In this document: piece after piece, positions 52,194 through 61,674 of the stretch
Layout of the letters: each line of letters starts with the position of its first letter
How positions within the stretch are numbered: position 1 is the stretch's first letter
From: Bin5 sp034422415
GTDB lineage: Bacteria > Chloroflexota > Anaerolineae > Caldilineales > Caldilineaceae
Assembly (NCBI GenBank): GCA_965202955.1
Contig: OZ241871.1
Span: forward strand, 2,480,001 to 2,544,000
Direction: 5' to 3'
DNA length: 64,000 nucleotides
The notes under the pieces: model-generated
Seen by the model: the letters and a program-made list of their open reading frames with translations, nothing else
Told to the model about the DNA's origin: nothing
Database searches by the model: none
Translations under genes and position numbers: made by a program

Positions 52194-52481
52194 ATGGCTG
52201 AAACATATACGCGTTGGGATGTCACCGATCACCTGCGCACCGAGGAAGACGCCCGCCTCTATCTTGAAGCGGCAGCAGAAGAAGATTTGGGCGACGGACG
52301 CCTCATTCGCGCTGCACTCGGCGACATCGCCCGCGCCGGCAACATGAGCCAATTGGCGAGAGAAGTCGACATGACCCGCGAGGGACTGTACAAAGCACTT
52401 TCCGACAATGGAAATCCCAGTTTTGCTACGATGCTGAAGATCATCCGCGCGCTGGGTATGCGCCTTCGGGTCGCAAGTTAG
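52194..52481 (+). CDS. Putative addiction module antidote protein (HigA-like), orphan
   Basis: The 95-residue protein matches the addiction-module antidote family with DNA-binding C terminus: YLEAAAEEDLGDGRLIRAALGDIARA then SQLAREVDMTREGLYKALS and NPSFATMLKIIRALGMRL. These normally pair with a RelE/HigB-type toxin gene directly upstream. No such gene is found here (upstream is the nitrilase), so it is an orphan or serves as a plain regulator. Confidence 0.85.
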   Translation: MAETYTRWDVTDHLRTEEDARLYLEAAAEEDLGDGRLIRAALGDIARAGNMSQLAREVDMTREGLYKALSDNGNPSFATMLKIIRALGMRLRVAS

Positions 52482-52700
52482 CGAGCCGGTCGTTCCCCCC
52501 GCTGGCACAATCTCCCGTTGCTGTCTACCCCGTCAAACAACCGTTAATCGCTTTCCGGGCTATTCGGCGCCTGCGCCAGGGGAAATAACCAGCAGGTTTT
52601 TCCCTGTATTTTCGGATATAATTCCCCAATCTTTACCATCGAGGGCATTCCATAACAGATTCCTGCGCGGTCGGTGCGAGAAACAGTCACGCGGGAGGTT

Positions 52701-54107
52701 ATGAAGGTGCGGCTAGAACAGAGATCTATCCCGGGAATGCTGAACGTTGATGCGCTGCGGACTGCGGTCGACGACGGCTCGATCGACACGGTCATTCTTG
52801 GGTTCCCGGACCCGTACGGGAGGCTGATGGGGAAACGCCTCGACGCCTCGTTCTTCCTGACAGACGTTTCGGGCGGCACGCACGCCTGCGACTACCTCTT
52901 TACCGTGGACATGGAGATGGAGCCGGTCGCCGGGTATGAGTTCTCCAATTGGGAGCTCGGATATGGGGACGTGCACTTGTCGCCGGACCTCGGGACGCTT
53001 CGCAAGCTGTCCTGGCTGGACCGGACCGCCCTGGTGATCTGCGACGCGCAGCTGGACCCCGAGCATGAGCCGGTACGGGTGGCGCCCCGTTCGATTCTGC
53101 GTGGGCAACTCGAAAGGCTGCGCTCGCGGGGATTTGAAGCGATGTCGGGATCGGAGCTGGAGTATTTCCAGTACCGGACTTCATATTTGGACGCGGCCCG
53201 GAATGGGTACCGGGAGCTGACCGAGGTCGGCTGGTACCTGGAAGACTACCACCTGCTGCAAGGGTCGAGGACGGAGGAGTTCAATGGGGCGTATCGCCGG
53301 CATCTCGCTGCATCCGGCGTACCGGTCGAATCGACCAAGGGCGAGTTTGGAAGGGGCCAGCACGAGCTGAACATCCGCTACGCTCCAATGCTGGAGATGG
53401 CGGACCGCCACCTGGTGCTGAAGCAGGCGGTGAAGGAGATCTCGGATCAGCTTGGCTGTAGCGTGACCTTTATGGCCAAGCCGGACGCGGCGCAGGCCGG
53501 TTCGAGCTGCCACCTGCACGTGAGCCTGTGGACGGCTGAGGACGGAGAGTTGGCGAATGCGTTCCCAGGCGATGGAGAGTTTTCCAGCATCGCGTGCTCC
53601 GAGCTGTTCCGCTGGTTCCTGGGCGGGTGGATGCGCTACGTGCCGGAGATGATGGTCTGCTACGCGCCGACGGTGAATTCGTACAAGCGGTTCCAGGCCG
53701 GGAGCTGGGCGCCAACGGCTTTGGCATGGTCGCCCGACAACCGGACCGCCGGCTTCCGTGTGGTGGGCCGAGGGTCGAGTCTACGGATCGAGTGCCGCAT
53801 TGCCGGCGCCGACGTGAACCCGTATCTCGCCTACGCGGCGGTACTCGCCTCGGGACTGGCCGGCATCGAGCAACGAATCGAGCCGCCGCCCGCCTATATC
53901 GGCGACGTCTATGCAGCTACTGGCGAGCAGATGCTGCCGGGCAGCCTGGGGGAGGCGGTCAGGATTTTCGAGGGCAGCGATCTGGCGCGTTCGGCTTTCG
54001 GCGAGGATGTTGTCGCTCACTATGCGCATTTCTTCACGACAGAGGCGGAGGCTTACCGAAATGCTGTGACCGACTGGGAGCGCACGCGCTACTTCGAGAG
54101 GATTTAG
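52701..54107 (+). CDS. Glutamine synthetase-like gamma-glutamyl ligase
   Basis: Glutamine-synthetase fold of about 470 residues. The first metal site is in MSGSELEYFQYRTSYLD, the catalytic core in KGEFGRGQHELNIRYA and VTFMAKPDAAQAGSSCHLHVS, and the ATP/glutamate part in NSYKRFQAGSWAPTALAWSPDNRTAGFRV and RIECRIAGADVNPYLAYAAVLASG. This type matches GlnA-like proteins that ligate glutamate to amines or polyamines (PuuA-like) more than the main ammonia-assimilating enzyme. The adenylylation loop typical of GSI is not seen. GGGAGG precedes both an ATG at 52701 and a GTG at 52707. Confidence 0.87.
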   Translation: MKVRLEQRSIPGMLNVDALRTAVDDGSIDTVILGFPDPYGRLMGKRLDASFFLTDVSGGTHACDYLFTVDMEMEPVAGYEFSNWELGYGDVHLSPDLGTLRKLSWLDRTALVICDAQLDPEHEPVRVAPRSILRGQLERLRSRGFEAMSGSELEYFQYRTSYLDAARNGYRELTEVGWYLEDYHLLQGSRTEEFNGAYRRHLAASGVPVESTKGEFGRGQHELNIRYAPMLEMADRHLVLKQAVKEISDQLGCSVTFMAKPDAAQAGSSCHLHVSLWTAEDGELANAFPGDGEFSSIACSELFRWFLGGWMRYVPEMMVCYAPTVNSYKRFQAGSWAPTALAWSPDNRTAGFRVVGRGSSLRIECRIAGADVNPYLAYAAVLASGLAGIEQRIEPPPAYIGDVYAATGEQMLPGSLGEAVRIFEGSDLARSAFGEDVVAHYAHFFTTEAEAYRNAVTDWERTRYFERI

Positions 54108-54217
54108 TTGCTACGGACCGTTTGCGGTTGCCGGCGACCGCATCGAGGTCATGTGATGTGAAGTCCTAGACGCTGCTGGTCGGCCATGGAGCGGGTTTGC
54201 GGACAGGTTCCCATTCC

Positions 54218-54556
54218 CTAGCTGAGCAGCGCTGATAACAGCGTAATGAACGACACTCCCATCATCGACATGATCAGCAGAGCCAGCGGCAATACGACCG
54301 CGAAGAAGGCCGTTGCGCCTGCTGCCAGCCAGCAGCCGCGCTTGAACTCTACCCATCCGGAAATCTGGTAGTCCGGAGACGGGCGCGGAGCTCTTGGCCT
54401 TCGTCTCTCCGCCTCGCTCTCGGCCCTCATCTGTTGTACTGGCACGTACGGATCGTCGCTGTCCTCCTCCGCCTGCCTTCCTTCCCGCATAGACTCCGGA
54501 ATGTCCCAGCCCTGCGCCGCTGTATCCCAGGTCGTCTGCCTCTCTTTTTTGGACAT
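54218..54556 (-). CDS. Small single-pass membrane protein of the SPFH operon
   Basis: A polar, charged N-terminal part of about 70 residues leads to one C-terminal membrane helix (FFAVVLPLALLIMSMMG), giving a tail-anchored cytoplasmic protein. AAAGGGGG lies before the ATG. It is the last gene of the five-gene operon, 32 bases after the SPFH gene. No family recognised. Confidence 0.65.
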   Translation of the reverse strand: MSKKERQTTWDTAAQGWDIPESMREGRQAEEDSDDPYVPVQQMRAESEAERRRPRAPRPSPDYQISGWVEFKRGCWLAAGATAFFAVVLPLALLIMSMMGVSFITLLSALLS

Positions 54557-54588
54557 TAGGCCCCCTTTGGGCTATTTCCCCCTCCTCG

Positions 54589-55677
54589 CTACGCCGCCAG
54601 GAAGTCGTCGATCGCCTTCCTGGCGATGCGGTACTGACTTCCGATCTGCTTCGCCTGCAGCGAGCCATCGTCGATCAATGCCTGGATGTCGGCGGGGGCG
54701 ACCTGGAGGTAGGCGGCGGCCTGCTCCAGCGTCATGACGGCCGGGGCCGCGGGCGGCTGCGGTGGGGTGGGCGTCTGTGGGGGGACGGGCTGATTCGGCG
54801 CGCTGCCGTCGGGCTGCGCGGTACCCTGCATCGCGTTGGTGATCATGCCGGCCATGCCGGCGCCGAGGCCGATGCCGGCGCCGAGACCCAGGCCTTCCCC
54901 GGTCCCGCCGGCGCCGCCGGGCTGCTGTGCGGCGTCACCCAATGCGCGCGCCGTCTTGAACTGCATATAGGCGGCCATGTCGCCGATGGCGCCCATACTG
55001 GCGCGTTCGTCGATCGCTTTGGCTGTCTCCTCGGTCGGGCTGATCGAGACGATGCGGAACTGCTTGAGCGCGAGCCCCATGGCCGCGAAATCGTCCTGCA
55101 GCGTGGCGCGCATCGCCGCGCTCAGCTCGTCGAAAAGACGCGGCAGGTCGAGAATGCTGGTCATATTCTCGCCCCACATATCGGTCATGCGGCTGATGAT
55201 CGCGCTGCGCAGGAAGTCGTTGATCTGGCCGGTACGGTACATGCCCTGCGTGCCGACGAACTGGTCGACAAAGCGCTTGGGGTCGGCGATCTGCATTGTG
55301 TAGTGGCCGAAGCCGCGCAGCCGTACGAGCCCGAAATCGGTATCGCGCAGAGTGACCGGTTCGGGCGTGCCCCATTTCAGGTCGGTGAACTCGCGCATGT
55401 TGACGAAGAACACCTCGGCTGTGAAGATGTCCTGGCCGCCGGTGCCCATGCGCAGCAGACCTGACAGGACCGGCAGGTTGAAGGTGGTGATGGTGTGGCG
55501 GCCCGGTTCGAATGTATCGAGCGATTTGCCGTCGCGATAGAAGACGGCGCGCTGGCTTTCGCGGACGATCACCTGGCTGCCCAGGCGGAAATCACCCGAA
55601 CCGACCTCCGGCACGCGCACCACAAGATCCTGCCCGCCCTGGTCGGCGGCCTCGATGACATCTATGATTCTCGGCAT
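54589..55677 (-). CDS. SPFH/Band-7 domain protein with C-terminal excisionase-like HTH
   Basis: The N-terminal ~230 residues have the SPFH pattern, with QVIVRESQRAVFYRDGKSLDT followed by HTITTFNLPVLSG and FVDQFVGTQGMYRTG and AAMGLALKQFRIVSISP. A Gly/Ala/Pro-rich linker leads to a C-terminal region MTLEQAAAYLQVAPADIQAL, SLQAKQIGSQYRIARKAIDDF, which has the DNA-binding excisionase/MerR-like HTH_17 form. SPFH proteins scaffold membrane microdomains; an HTH tail is unusual and may bind DNA or protein. A GGAG site precedes the ATG. It is the fourth gene of the operon. Confidence 0.85.
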   Translation of the reverse strand: MPRIIDVIEAADQGGQDLVVRVPEVGSGDFRLGSQVIVRESQRAVFYRDGKSLDTFEPGRHTITTFNLPVLSGLLRMGTGGQDIFTAEVFFVNMREFTDLKWGTPEPVTLRDTDFGLVRLRGFGHYTMQIADPKRFVDQFVGTQGMYRTGQINDFLRSAIISRMTDMWGENMTSILDLPRLFDELSAAMRATLQDDFAAMGLALKQFRIVSISPTEETAKAIDERASMGAIGDMAAYMQFKTARALGDAAQQPGGAGGTGEGLGLGAGIGLGAGMAGMITNAMQGTAQPDGSAPNQPVPPQTPTPPQPPAAPAVMTLEQAAAYLQVAPADIQALIDDGSLQAKQIGSQYRIARKAIDDFLAA

Positions 55678-55695
55678 TGCGTTTCTCCTGTCTGG

Positions 55696-56274
55696 CTATT
55701 CTTCTTCGTCATCGGCGTTCGCTGTCGCGGGCAAGGGCGCACCGGCAAGGTCAGCCGGGTCGACAAGCGCCTGGCCGCGCTTGTCGAAGAGCCGCTGAAA
55801 CTCGGTCACCGTTTCGTTGACGGCCAGGATGGCCGGGCCGAGCGCGTCGCGATTGGCGGCGGACGCCTCCAGCTGGCTGATCCGCTCGCTGATCTCTTGC
55901 GCGCGTTCTGCCAGCGCCATGTCGAAGCGGTGGAGCGCGTCCAACTGCTCGGCCTCGATCTTCACCGCCGCGAAGAGCCCGGCATAGCCGTAGCTGGCGG
56001 TCTTGATGCGGTCGATGAGCGTCTGCAAGCGCTGAATCGCCCCGTCGGCGTCGTCCATCCAGGCCAAACCGCCGCCTCGCAATAGCTGCTTCTGGAGATC
56101 GTACAGCCGCTGCTTCTCCTGCTCCAACTCGGAAGCGAGCAGCTGCCGCAGGCGGTGGTCTGCCTCGCGGCGCAACTCCTTGTCGTTGTATTCGCGCACG
56201 AGGGGCAGCCCTTTGAATACCCGCTCGAGCGCCCCCATGCTCTTTTCGGCCCTGTCTACAAAGGAATCGGTCAT
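55696..56274 (-). CDS. Coiled-coil protein of the SPFH operon
   Basis: The protein is nearly all alpha-helical with long coiled-coil stretches (RLRQLLASELEQEKQRLYDL and ALAERAQEISERISQLEA) and no membrane segment. It starts VDRAEKSMGALERVFKGLPL and ends in a short acidic tail. Position between the zinc-ribbon and SPFH genes, with 37- and 18-base gaps, indicates a joint role. Function unknown. Confidence 0.7.
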   Translation of the reverse strand: MTDSFVDRAEKSMGALERVFKGLPLVREYNDKELRREADHRLRQLLASELEQEKQRLYDLQKQLLRGGGLAWMDDADGAIQRLQTLIDRIKTASYGYAGLFAAVKIEAEQLDALHRFDMALAERAQEISERISQLEASAANRDALGPAILAVNETVTEFQRLFDKRGQALVDPADLAGAPLPATANADDEEE

Positions 56275-56311
56275 CTGAGACCTCGCTATGGTAATGGCAG
56301 GATATGAAACA

Positions 56312-56854
56312 TTACGTCGATTCCGCCGCCCGCGTTGCGGCCCGTTGCGTCAGGAAGACTTCGCTGCCGCACCAAGGGCACTGGACCAGGCCTTTGCCGG
56401 CCAGCTCGACTTCGCCGCCGCAGTTGGGACAGCTGCGTCCGTCGGTCAGTTTCTGGCTGTCGACGCTGTAGAGCATCCCTTTCTCCCAGTCGATGGCGCC
56501 GCTGAAAAGCTGCTTGCCGACCAGGCTGCGGACCATCTCCTCGACGTTTTCGCGCGGCTGCTGCAGTTCGACGATGAGCTCCTGCACGCTCACCTGGCCC
56601 TGGGTCAGCACCATGTTCAGGATCTTGCGCTCCTGCTCGACCTGGGCGAACTCGCCTTCTTCCTGCTGGCCTTTGCGCCAGAGATAGTAGCCAATGCCGA
56701 GCAGCGGCGCGCAGACGACAAGTGCCAGGAACAGGCCCAGGACCAGCCCACCGCCGGTCGTGCCGGAGGTCGCGACCGCGGCCGTCCAGCCGGCGAACAG
56801 GACCACCGTTATTGCCATCATCGCCAGGCCGACTGTCTTGCCGCCTCCCCGCAT
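56312..56854 (-). CDS. Two-helix membrane protein with winged-helix and zinc ribbon
   Basis: Two N-terminal membrane helices (VGLAMMAITVVLFAGWTA and GLVLGLFLALVVCAPLLGI) are followed by a cytoplasmic winged-helix-like part (MVLTQGQVSVQELIVELQQP) and a C-terminal zinc ribbon with CPNCGG and CPWCGS. The order suggests a membrane-tethered regulator or adaptor. AAGGAG precedes the ATG; the gap to the DUF2207 gene is 18 bases. Confidence 0.75.
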   Translation of the reverse strand: MRGGGKTVGLAMMAITVVLFAGWTAAVATSGTTGGGLVLGLFLALVVCAPLLGIGYYLWRKGQQEEGEFAQVEQERKILNMVLTQGQVSVQELIVELQQPRENVEEMVRSLVGKQLFSGAIDWEKGMLYSVDSQKLTDGRSCPNCGGEVELAGKGLVQCPWCGSEVFLTQRAATRAAEST

Positions 56855-56872
56855 CTCTCGCTCCTTGTACTG

Positions 56873-58885
56873 TTAGCCGAAGCCGCCGCCGCCTCCGCCG
56901 CCACCACCGCCGCCGAAGCCGCCTCCGCCGGAGAAACCGCCTCCGCCCCATCCGCCCCCGCCCGTGCTGGAGGTACTGGGCCGGCTGACCATCGCGGTGC
57001 TGGTGCTGGTGAGCAACGCACCCAGCCCCGCGCTCATCCCCGACAGGCCGCTGCCCAGGCCGCGGCTGGCGTCACCCAGGCCGCCGCCGAGTCCACCGCC
57101 TGCACCGCTGGGGCCGGGATCGGGGCGTCCGCCGCTGGGGGCAGGGCCGGCAGGTCCCGGCCCGTAATACCAGCGCCGGTACGGTCCGTACATGGTTGGG
57201 TGGGGGATGTACCAGCCGGGCGCGGGCGCGTCGACCGCGGCGAATTTGCGGATGTATTGGGTGTCGACGCCGAAGGCGATGGCGAAGGGCAGCCAGCGGT
57301 CCCACAACTCCTTCTGTTCCTCCAGGTCGCTGTAGCGGTCGATATCGCGCAAATAGCGTTTGAAGGCCTGCCAGCGGGCCGCCACCTCCGCGCCTGTGTC
57401 GGTTTTGCGGGGCATGAAACGCGCCAGCAGCAGGCAGCCGAGAGCGGTCACCGCCAGCCCCACGCCGGGCAATGCGGCCGCGCCCGTCAGGCGGCCGAAG
57501 AGCGCTGTCAATCCGACGCCGGCAGCCGCGGCCAGTACCAGTAGTCCAACGCCAAGGCAGCCGTACTGGTTCCGCACCGTCTCGGGGCTGCGGGCGAAGA
57601 AGCCCCGGTCGGTCGCTTCCCGGTATAGGTCCTTTTTGAGGCCGGGCAGCTTGCTGTGAAACTTGTCTTTGATTTGCGACAGCCTGACCTCATCTTTTTG
57701 GCCGAAGAGGCTGACCAGCAGTCGCGTCTCGAAATCGGAGACGGGCAGATCGCGGTTCTCGTAGCGGTAGAGGTAGTCGCGTGAGGTCAGGAGGCTGCCC
57801 GTCTGCTCTTCGGTGATGCTGATCACTTTGCGCTGCGCCAGGTCCACGAGGGTTGCGACGATGTCCTCCATATCGGCCTGCTCGTCGAGCAGCGTGCCGA
57901 CCACGCCGGGAGAGATGTCGTCGGGCGGCTCCGGCAGGTATTCGGCGACCATCTGGACCGGTTTGTCGCGTCCCAGGCGGTACCAGAGCAGGTAGAGCGC
58001 GGCCGGTCCGCCCAGGAAGAGGAGGATGCCGAACGCGCCAAACGTCAGCGTGAGGAGTGGCCCCACGCGGGCGCGAAACTCGGCCGCCGCCGCTTGTGCC
58101 TCGGCCTCGGCATCGGCGCTTGCTTGCCAGGGTTGGGCCTCTCCGGCCACCACGCCGGGCGCAAACTCGACACGCACCTCAAACGCCTCTCCCGCCGCTA
58201 GCGTGCGGCCGAGTTCGTATGTGACCTCCCGTTTGTTCTCCGCGAGCGACGCCGAGGCCACCCCCAAGGCGTTCTCCCAAGTTCGATCTCCTTGTTTGAC
58301 GTAGGCGGCCCACTCCCGAATCGGGGCCGGCGCTGATAGATGCACGCGCCCTCCCCGCACCGGAAAGGTGCGCTCGCCGTAGATTGCCTGCCACCAGATC
58401 TGGTCGCCGTCCTCGTAGTAGCGCAGGCCGCCGTTCACGGTATAGGCAATTGTATAGGTCTCGCTGCGGCCGGCGACAGGAGGGAAGAACCAGTAGATAA
58501 CGTAGCGCGAGCCCTGCTCAGTGACGGTGAAAGTGAACGGCTCCCTGCCTGCGTTTGCCAGGCGGTAGCTGTTGCCGCTGCCGTCGGTCAAGGACCAGGC
58601 GCCGAGAGAGCTGAGTCTGTCCTTGGGGATCTCACGAAAGCCGAAGGTGAACGTGCCGCGTGTGAAGCGAATCGTCTGGCGCTCCGTCACATCGAAGGCG
58701 CCGTCCGGCCGGATGACGATGTCGACATCGAATCGTTCCCAGATCAGCGATTTTTCTTGGGCGGAGGCGGAATGGATAGGGACAACCAGCAGCGCGGCGA
58801 GCAGCACAGCGGCGACGGCGAAAAGGCGTATGAAAGTGCCGCTGCTTTGCCGTCCCTTTGGGGCCTCCTGCGGATGCGTGGTCAT
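56873..58885 (-). CDS. DUF2207 domain membrane protein with Gly-rich tail
   Basis: A signal sequence (FAVAAVLLAALLVVPIHSASA), then the extracytoplasmic DUF2207 domain (ERFDVDIVIRPDGAFDVTER, IAYTVNGGLRYYEDGDQIWW), membrane segments (LLTLTFGAFGILLFLGGPAALYLL), a cytoplasmic part with a further helix pair, and a C-terminal tail of nearly pure Gly with Phe and Trp (GGGFGGGGGGGGGGGFG). This arrangement is typical of the DUF2207 family of predicted membrane proteins, whose function is unknown. AGGAGGG marks the start. It is the first gene of the five-gene operon. Confidence 0.87.
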   Translation of the reverse strand: MTTHPQEAPKGRQSSGTFIRLFAVAAVLLAALLVVPIHSASAQEKSLIWERFDVDIVIRPDGAFDVTERQTIRFTRGTFTFGFREIPKDRLSSLGAWSLTDGSGNSYRLANAGREPFTFTVTEQGSRYVIYWFFPPVAGRSETYTIAYTVNGGLRYYEDGDQIWWQAIYGERTFPVRGGRVHLSAPAPIREWAAYVKQGDRTWENALGVASASLAENKREVTYELGRTLAAGEAFEVRVEFAPGVVAGEAQPWQASADAEAEAQAAAAEFRARVGPLLTLTFGAFGILLFLGGPAALYLLWYRLGRDKPVQMVAEYLPEPPDDISPGVVGTLLDEQADMEDIVATLVDLAQRKVISITEEQTGSLLTSRDYLYRYENRDLPVSDFETRLLVSLFGQKDEVRLSQIKDKFHSKLPGLKKDLYREATDRGFFARSPETVRNQYGCLGVGLLVLAAAAGVGLTALFGRLTGAAALPGVGLAVTALGCLLLARFMPRKTDTGAEVAARWQAFKRYLRDIDRYSDLEEQKELWDRWLPFAIAFGVDTQYIRKFAAVDAPAPGWYIPHPTMYGPYRRWYYGPGPAGPAPSGGRPDPGPSGAGGGLGGGLGDASRGLGSGLSGMSAGLGALLTSTSTAMVSRPSTSSTGGGGWGGGGFSGGGGFGGGGGGGGGGGFG

Positions 58886-59019
58886 CGACCCTCCTGGTCG
58901 CGGGGTGCGTGTATGCGCTCAGTGTCGCGCAGCGCCGCCTGACTTGCCTGACATTCTACCAACCCTTTGGCTGACGATTCAATGCGGGTTGGAATTTACC
59001 CTGGAAGCGCCCTCTGCGG

Positions 59020-59999
59020 CTACGCGGCCTGGTTGAAGAGCTCCTTTTCGCCCCGCCACAGCCGGTCGAGATTTTCCAGCAGAATGTCGATCACATTTTC
59101 TTCGTACATGCACGTCTCGCCGCCGGTGTGCGGGGTGATGAGGAGATTTTCGAGTGCCCAAAAGGGCGAATCCTGCGGCAGCGGCTCATCCCAGAAGTGA
59201 TCGATGCCGGCGCCGGCAATTGCGCCCGACTTGAGCGCTGCCAGGAGCGCCGGTTCGTCGACACAGCCGCCGCGTGCTACGTTGATCAGATAGGCGCTCT
59301 CTTTCATATTTGCAAAGGCCGCCGCGTCGATCAGCTTGTCCGTTTGCGGCGTCAAGGGGCATGTGAGGCCACGAAATCGGCCTGCGTCAGCAGCGCCGGC
59401 AACGCCTCCGGCGGGTGGACGGCATCGACCGCGCCGGCGGCGGTGGCCGGGTTGCGTTTGGTCGCCAGCACGCGCATGTCGAACGCCTTGGCCAGCCTGG
59501 CCAGACGGCCGCCAATCTTGCCCAGACCGACGATCAGCAGCGTTTTGCCGCCCAGCTCATCCTCGCGCAAGGCCAGGTCGCCGATCATGCCGCGCCATTC
59601 GCGGCGATTCTGCCGGTCGCGTCCTGTGTGGATGTGGCGCGCCAGGGCCAGGACAAGCGCCATCGCATGTTCGCTGACCGCGTTGCTGTTGACGCCGCTG
59701 GCGGTCGCCAGGCGGATACCCCGCCGCCGCAGCGCGTCCAGGTCGAACTGCTCGATGCCGGCGCCGATTGACTGGATGAATCGCAGGCGGGGCGCACAGT
59801 CGAGGAGCTCGTTCTGCCACAGGCCGGAGACCACCAGCACATCGGCCTCCGGCAGGCGCGCGGTCAGGTCCTCGGCCGTCCAGACCTGGAAATTGTGTAA
59901 ATCGGTTTGGCGTCGGGCGAAGATCAGCTCAAGCTGATAGGCAATGTGCGCAAAGCAGATGGTCAAATCTTCGGGCGCGGGAAGTGGTGGTCTGGTCAT
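59020..59999 (-). pseudogene. D-2-hydroxyacid dehydrogenase, frameshifted
   Basis: An NAD-dependent 2-hydroxyacid dehydrogenase split into two frames. The first part has the Rossmann motif LLIVGLGKIGGRLARLAKAF and ends ADFVASHAP; the second begins LTPQTDKLIDAAAFANMK and contains YLINVARGGCVDEPAL, GAGIDHFWDEPLP and the catalytic ITPHTGGE. In intact homologues these run as one (ADFV..H.PLTP.T). The join is at about 59352-59358, where a run of four G (+ strand) would restore the frame if it were five. This is either a sequencing error or a recent mutation. An AGGGA before the ATG at 59999 supports the start, and a TGCTATACA promoter lies at 60047. Confidence 0.85.
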
Positions 60000-60038
60000 A
60001 GGGCGTCCCTGTCGGGTCATCGGATTAAAGTTCAGAAC

Positions 60039-60047
60039 TGTATAGCA
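60039..60047 (-). promoter_or_regulatory. Extended -10 promoter for the dehydrogenase
   Basis: Minus-strand TGCTATACA lies about 40 bases before the ATG at 59999. It is one base off the TGCTATAAT found before the nitroreductase and Uma2 genes. Confidence 0.45.
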
Positions 60048-60192
60048 CGGTTGCGCGCGTTCGCGCAACGCGCGGGCGGCTAAGAAACGGCCTGTTTGAC
60101 GCTGGCGGTGATCGCCGATAGGCTATGCCACTATGCGCGAGCATGGAGGGAGTAACAGCGCATCAGTCAACCGAACACGCCGGAGGCCTGAA

Positions 60193-60939
60193 ATGAGCCA
60201 GTTTGTCGCCGACTTTGAATCCTACATGCCAGATGAGTTTGCCGGAAAGTCGTACGGCCCGACCGGGCTGCTGGCCAATGCGGACGCGGCCGGGATTGAC
60301 GTGAGCGTCGTATTCCAGTCCGGTGTGCCGGCCGACCCACGGCCCGGCAACGCGGCGGTGCTCGATGCGGTTGCGGGGGAGGCGCGCATCCTGCCCGGCT
60401 GCCTGGTGAACCCGACGATGGGGCCTGATGCGCTGGCCGACCTGGAGGCGTGTGTGCGGCGCGGCGCGCGCACGGTGAAGCTGATGGCTGCCGGGCACGG
60501 TTACCGTCTCGACGGCCCCGCGGCCGATCCGGTCATGGACCTGGCCCGCTCGCTTGGCATCCCGGCGACGATACACTCGGGCTCGTATCTGAGCGGCTGC
60601 GCGCCCGAGTATATCGCCCGGCTGGCCAAGAGGCATCCCCAGGTGACGATTATCATGGACCATATGGGCTATCGCGAGTGGGTCGGGTCGGCGGTGCAGG
60701 CCGCGCAGGAGAACGGGACGATCTATCTCGGCACGACGCTGATCGCGGCGGCCGAGCCGTACACGATTGCAAGGATTGTGGAGAGCGGAGAGTTGGGCGC
60801 GGACCGGATCGTGTTCGGTTCGAATGCGCCGGCGGGGATCGCCGCGCACGGGGTCAACGGCATTCGCCTGGTCGGCTTTTCGCCGCAGGACGAGGCTCTG
60901 ATCCTGGGTGAGAACCTGCGCGCCATCTACGAACTGTAA
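60193..60939 (+). CDS. Amidohydrolase-2 (ACMSD-like) family protein
   Basis: A TIM-barrel metal-dependent hydrolase or decarboxylase of the amidohydrolase_2 family. It has VSVVFQSGVPADPRPGN, GCLVNPTMGPDALADLEACV, ATIHSGSYLSGCAPEYIARL, VTIIMDHMGYREWVGSA and RIVFGSNAPAG, the last with the GSD-like ending where many members have GSD. The N-terminal HxH metal motif (usually DxHxH) is not visible here (VADFESYM instead), so activity is uncertain. A perfect GGAGG precedes the ATG at 60193; the frame to 60133 is less likely. Confidence 0.78.
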   Translation: MSQFVADFESYMPDEFAGKSYGPTGLLANADAAGIDVSVVFQSGVPADPRPGNAAVLDAVAGEARILPGCLVNPTMGPDALADLEACVRRGARTVKLMAAGHGYRLDGPAADPVMDLARSLGIPATIHSGSYLSGCAPEYIARLAKRHPQVTIIMDHMGYREWVGSAVQAAQENGTIYLGTTLIAAAEPYTIARIVESGELGADRIVFGSNAPAGIAAHGVNGIRLVGFSPQDEALILGENLRAIYEL

Positions 60940-60963
60940 CGGGAGGGTTTCGCTCTATCTCAT

Positions 60964-61524
<561 letters not shown>

Positions 61525-61674
61525 GTCCAGAATCTCTGCAACTCCTGGCGCGCGGACTGGTCCGCATTGACAGTGTAAAAAAGGGCGTGCCACTCGCGGC
61601 GCGACGATGATGGGAAGGTGCAAACAGTATACCACGAACGCAGGATGTGACACCCGAATGGAAAGAAAAGCGCA

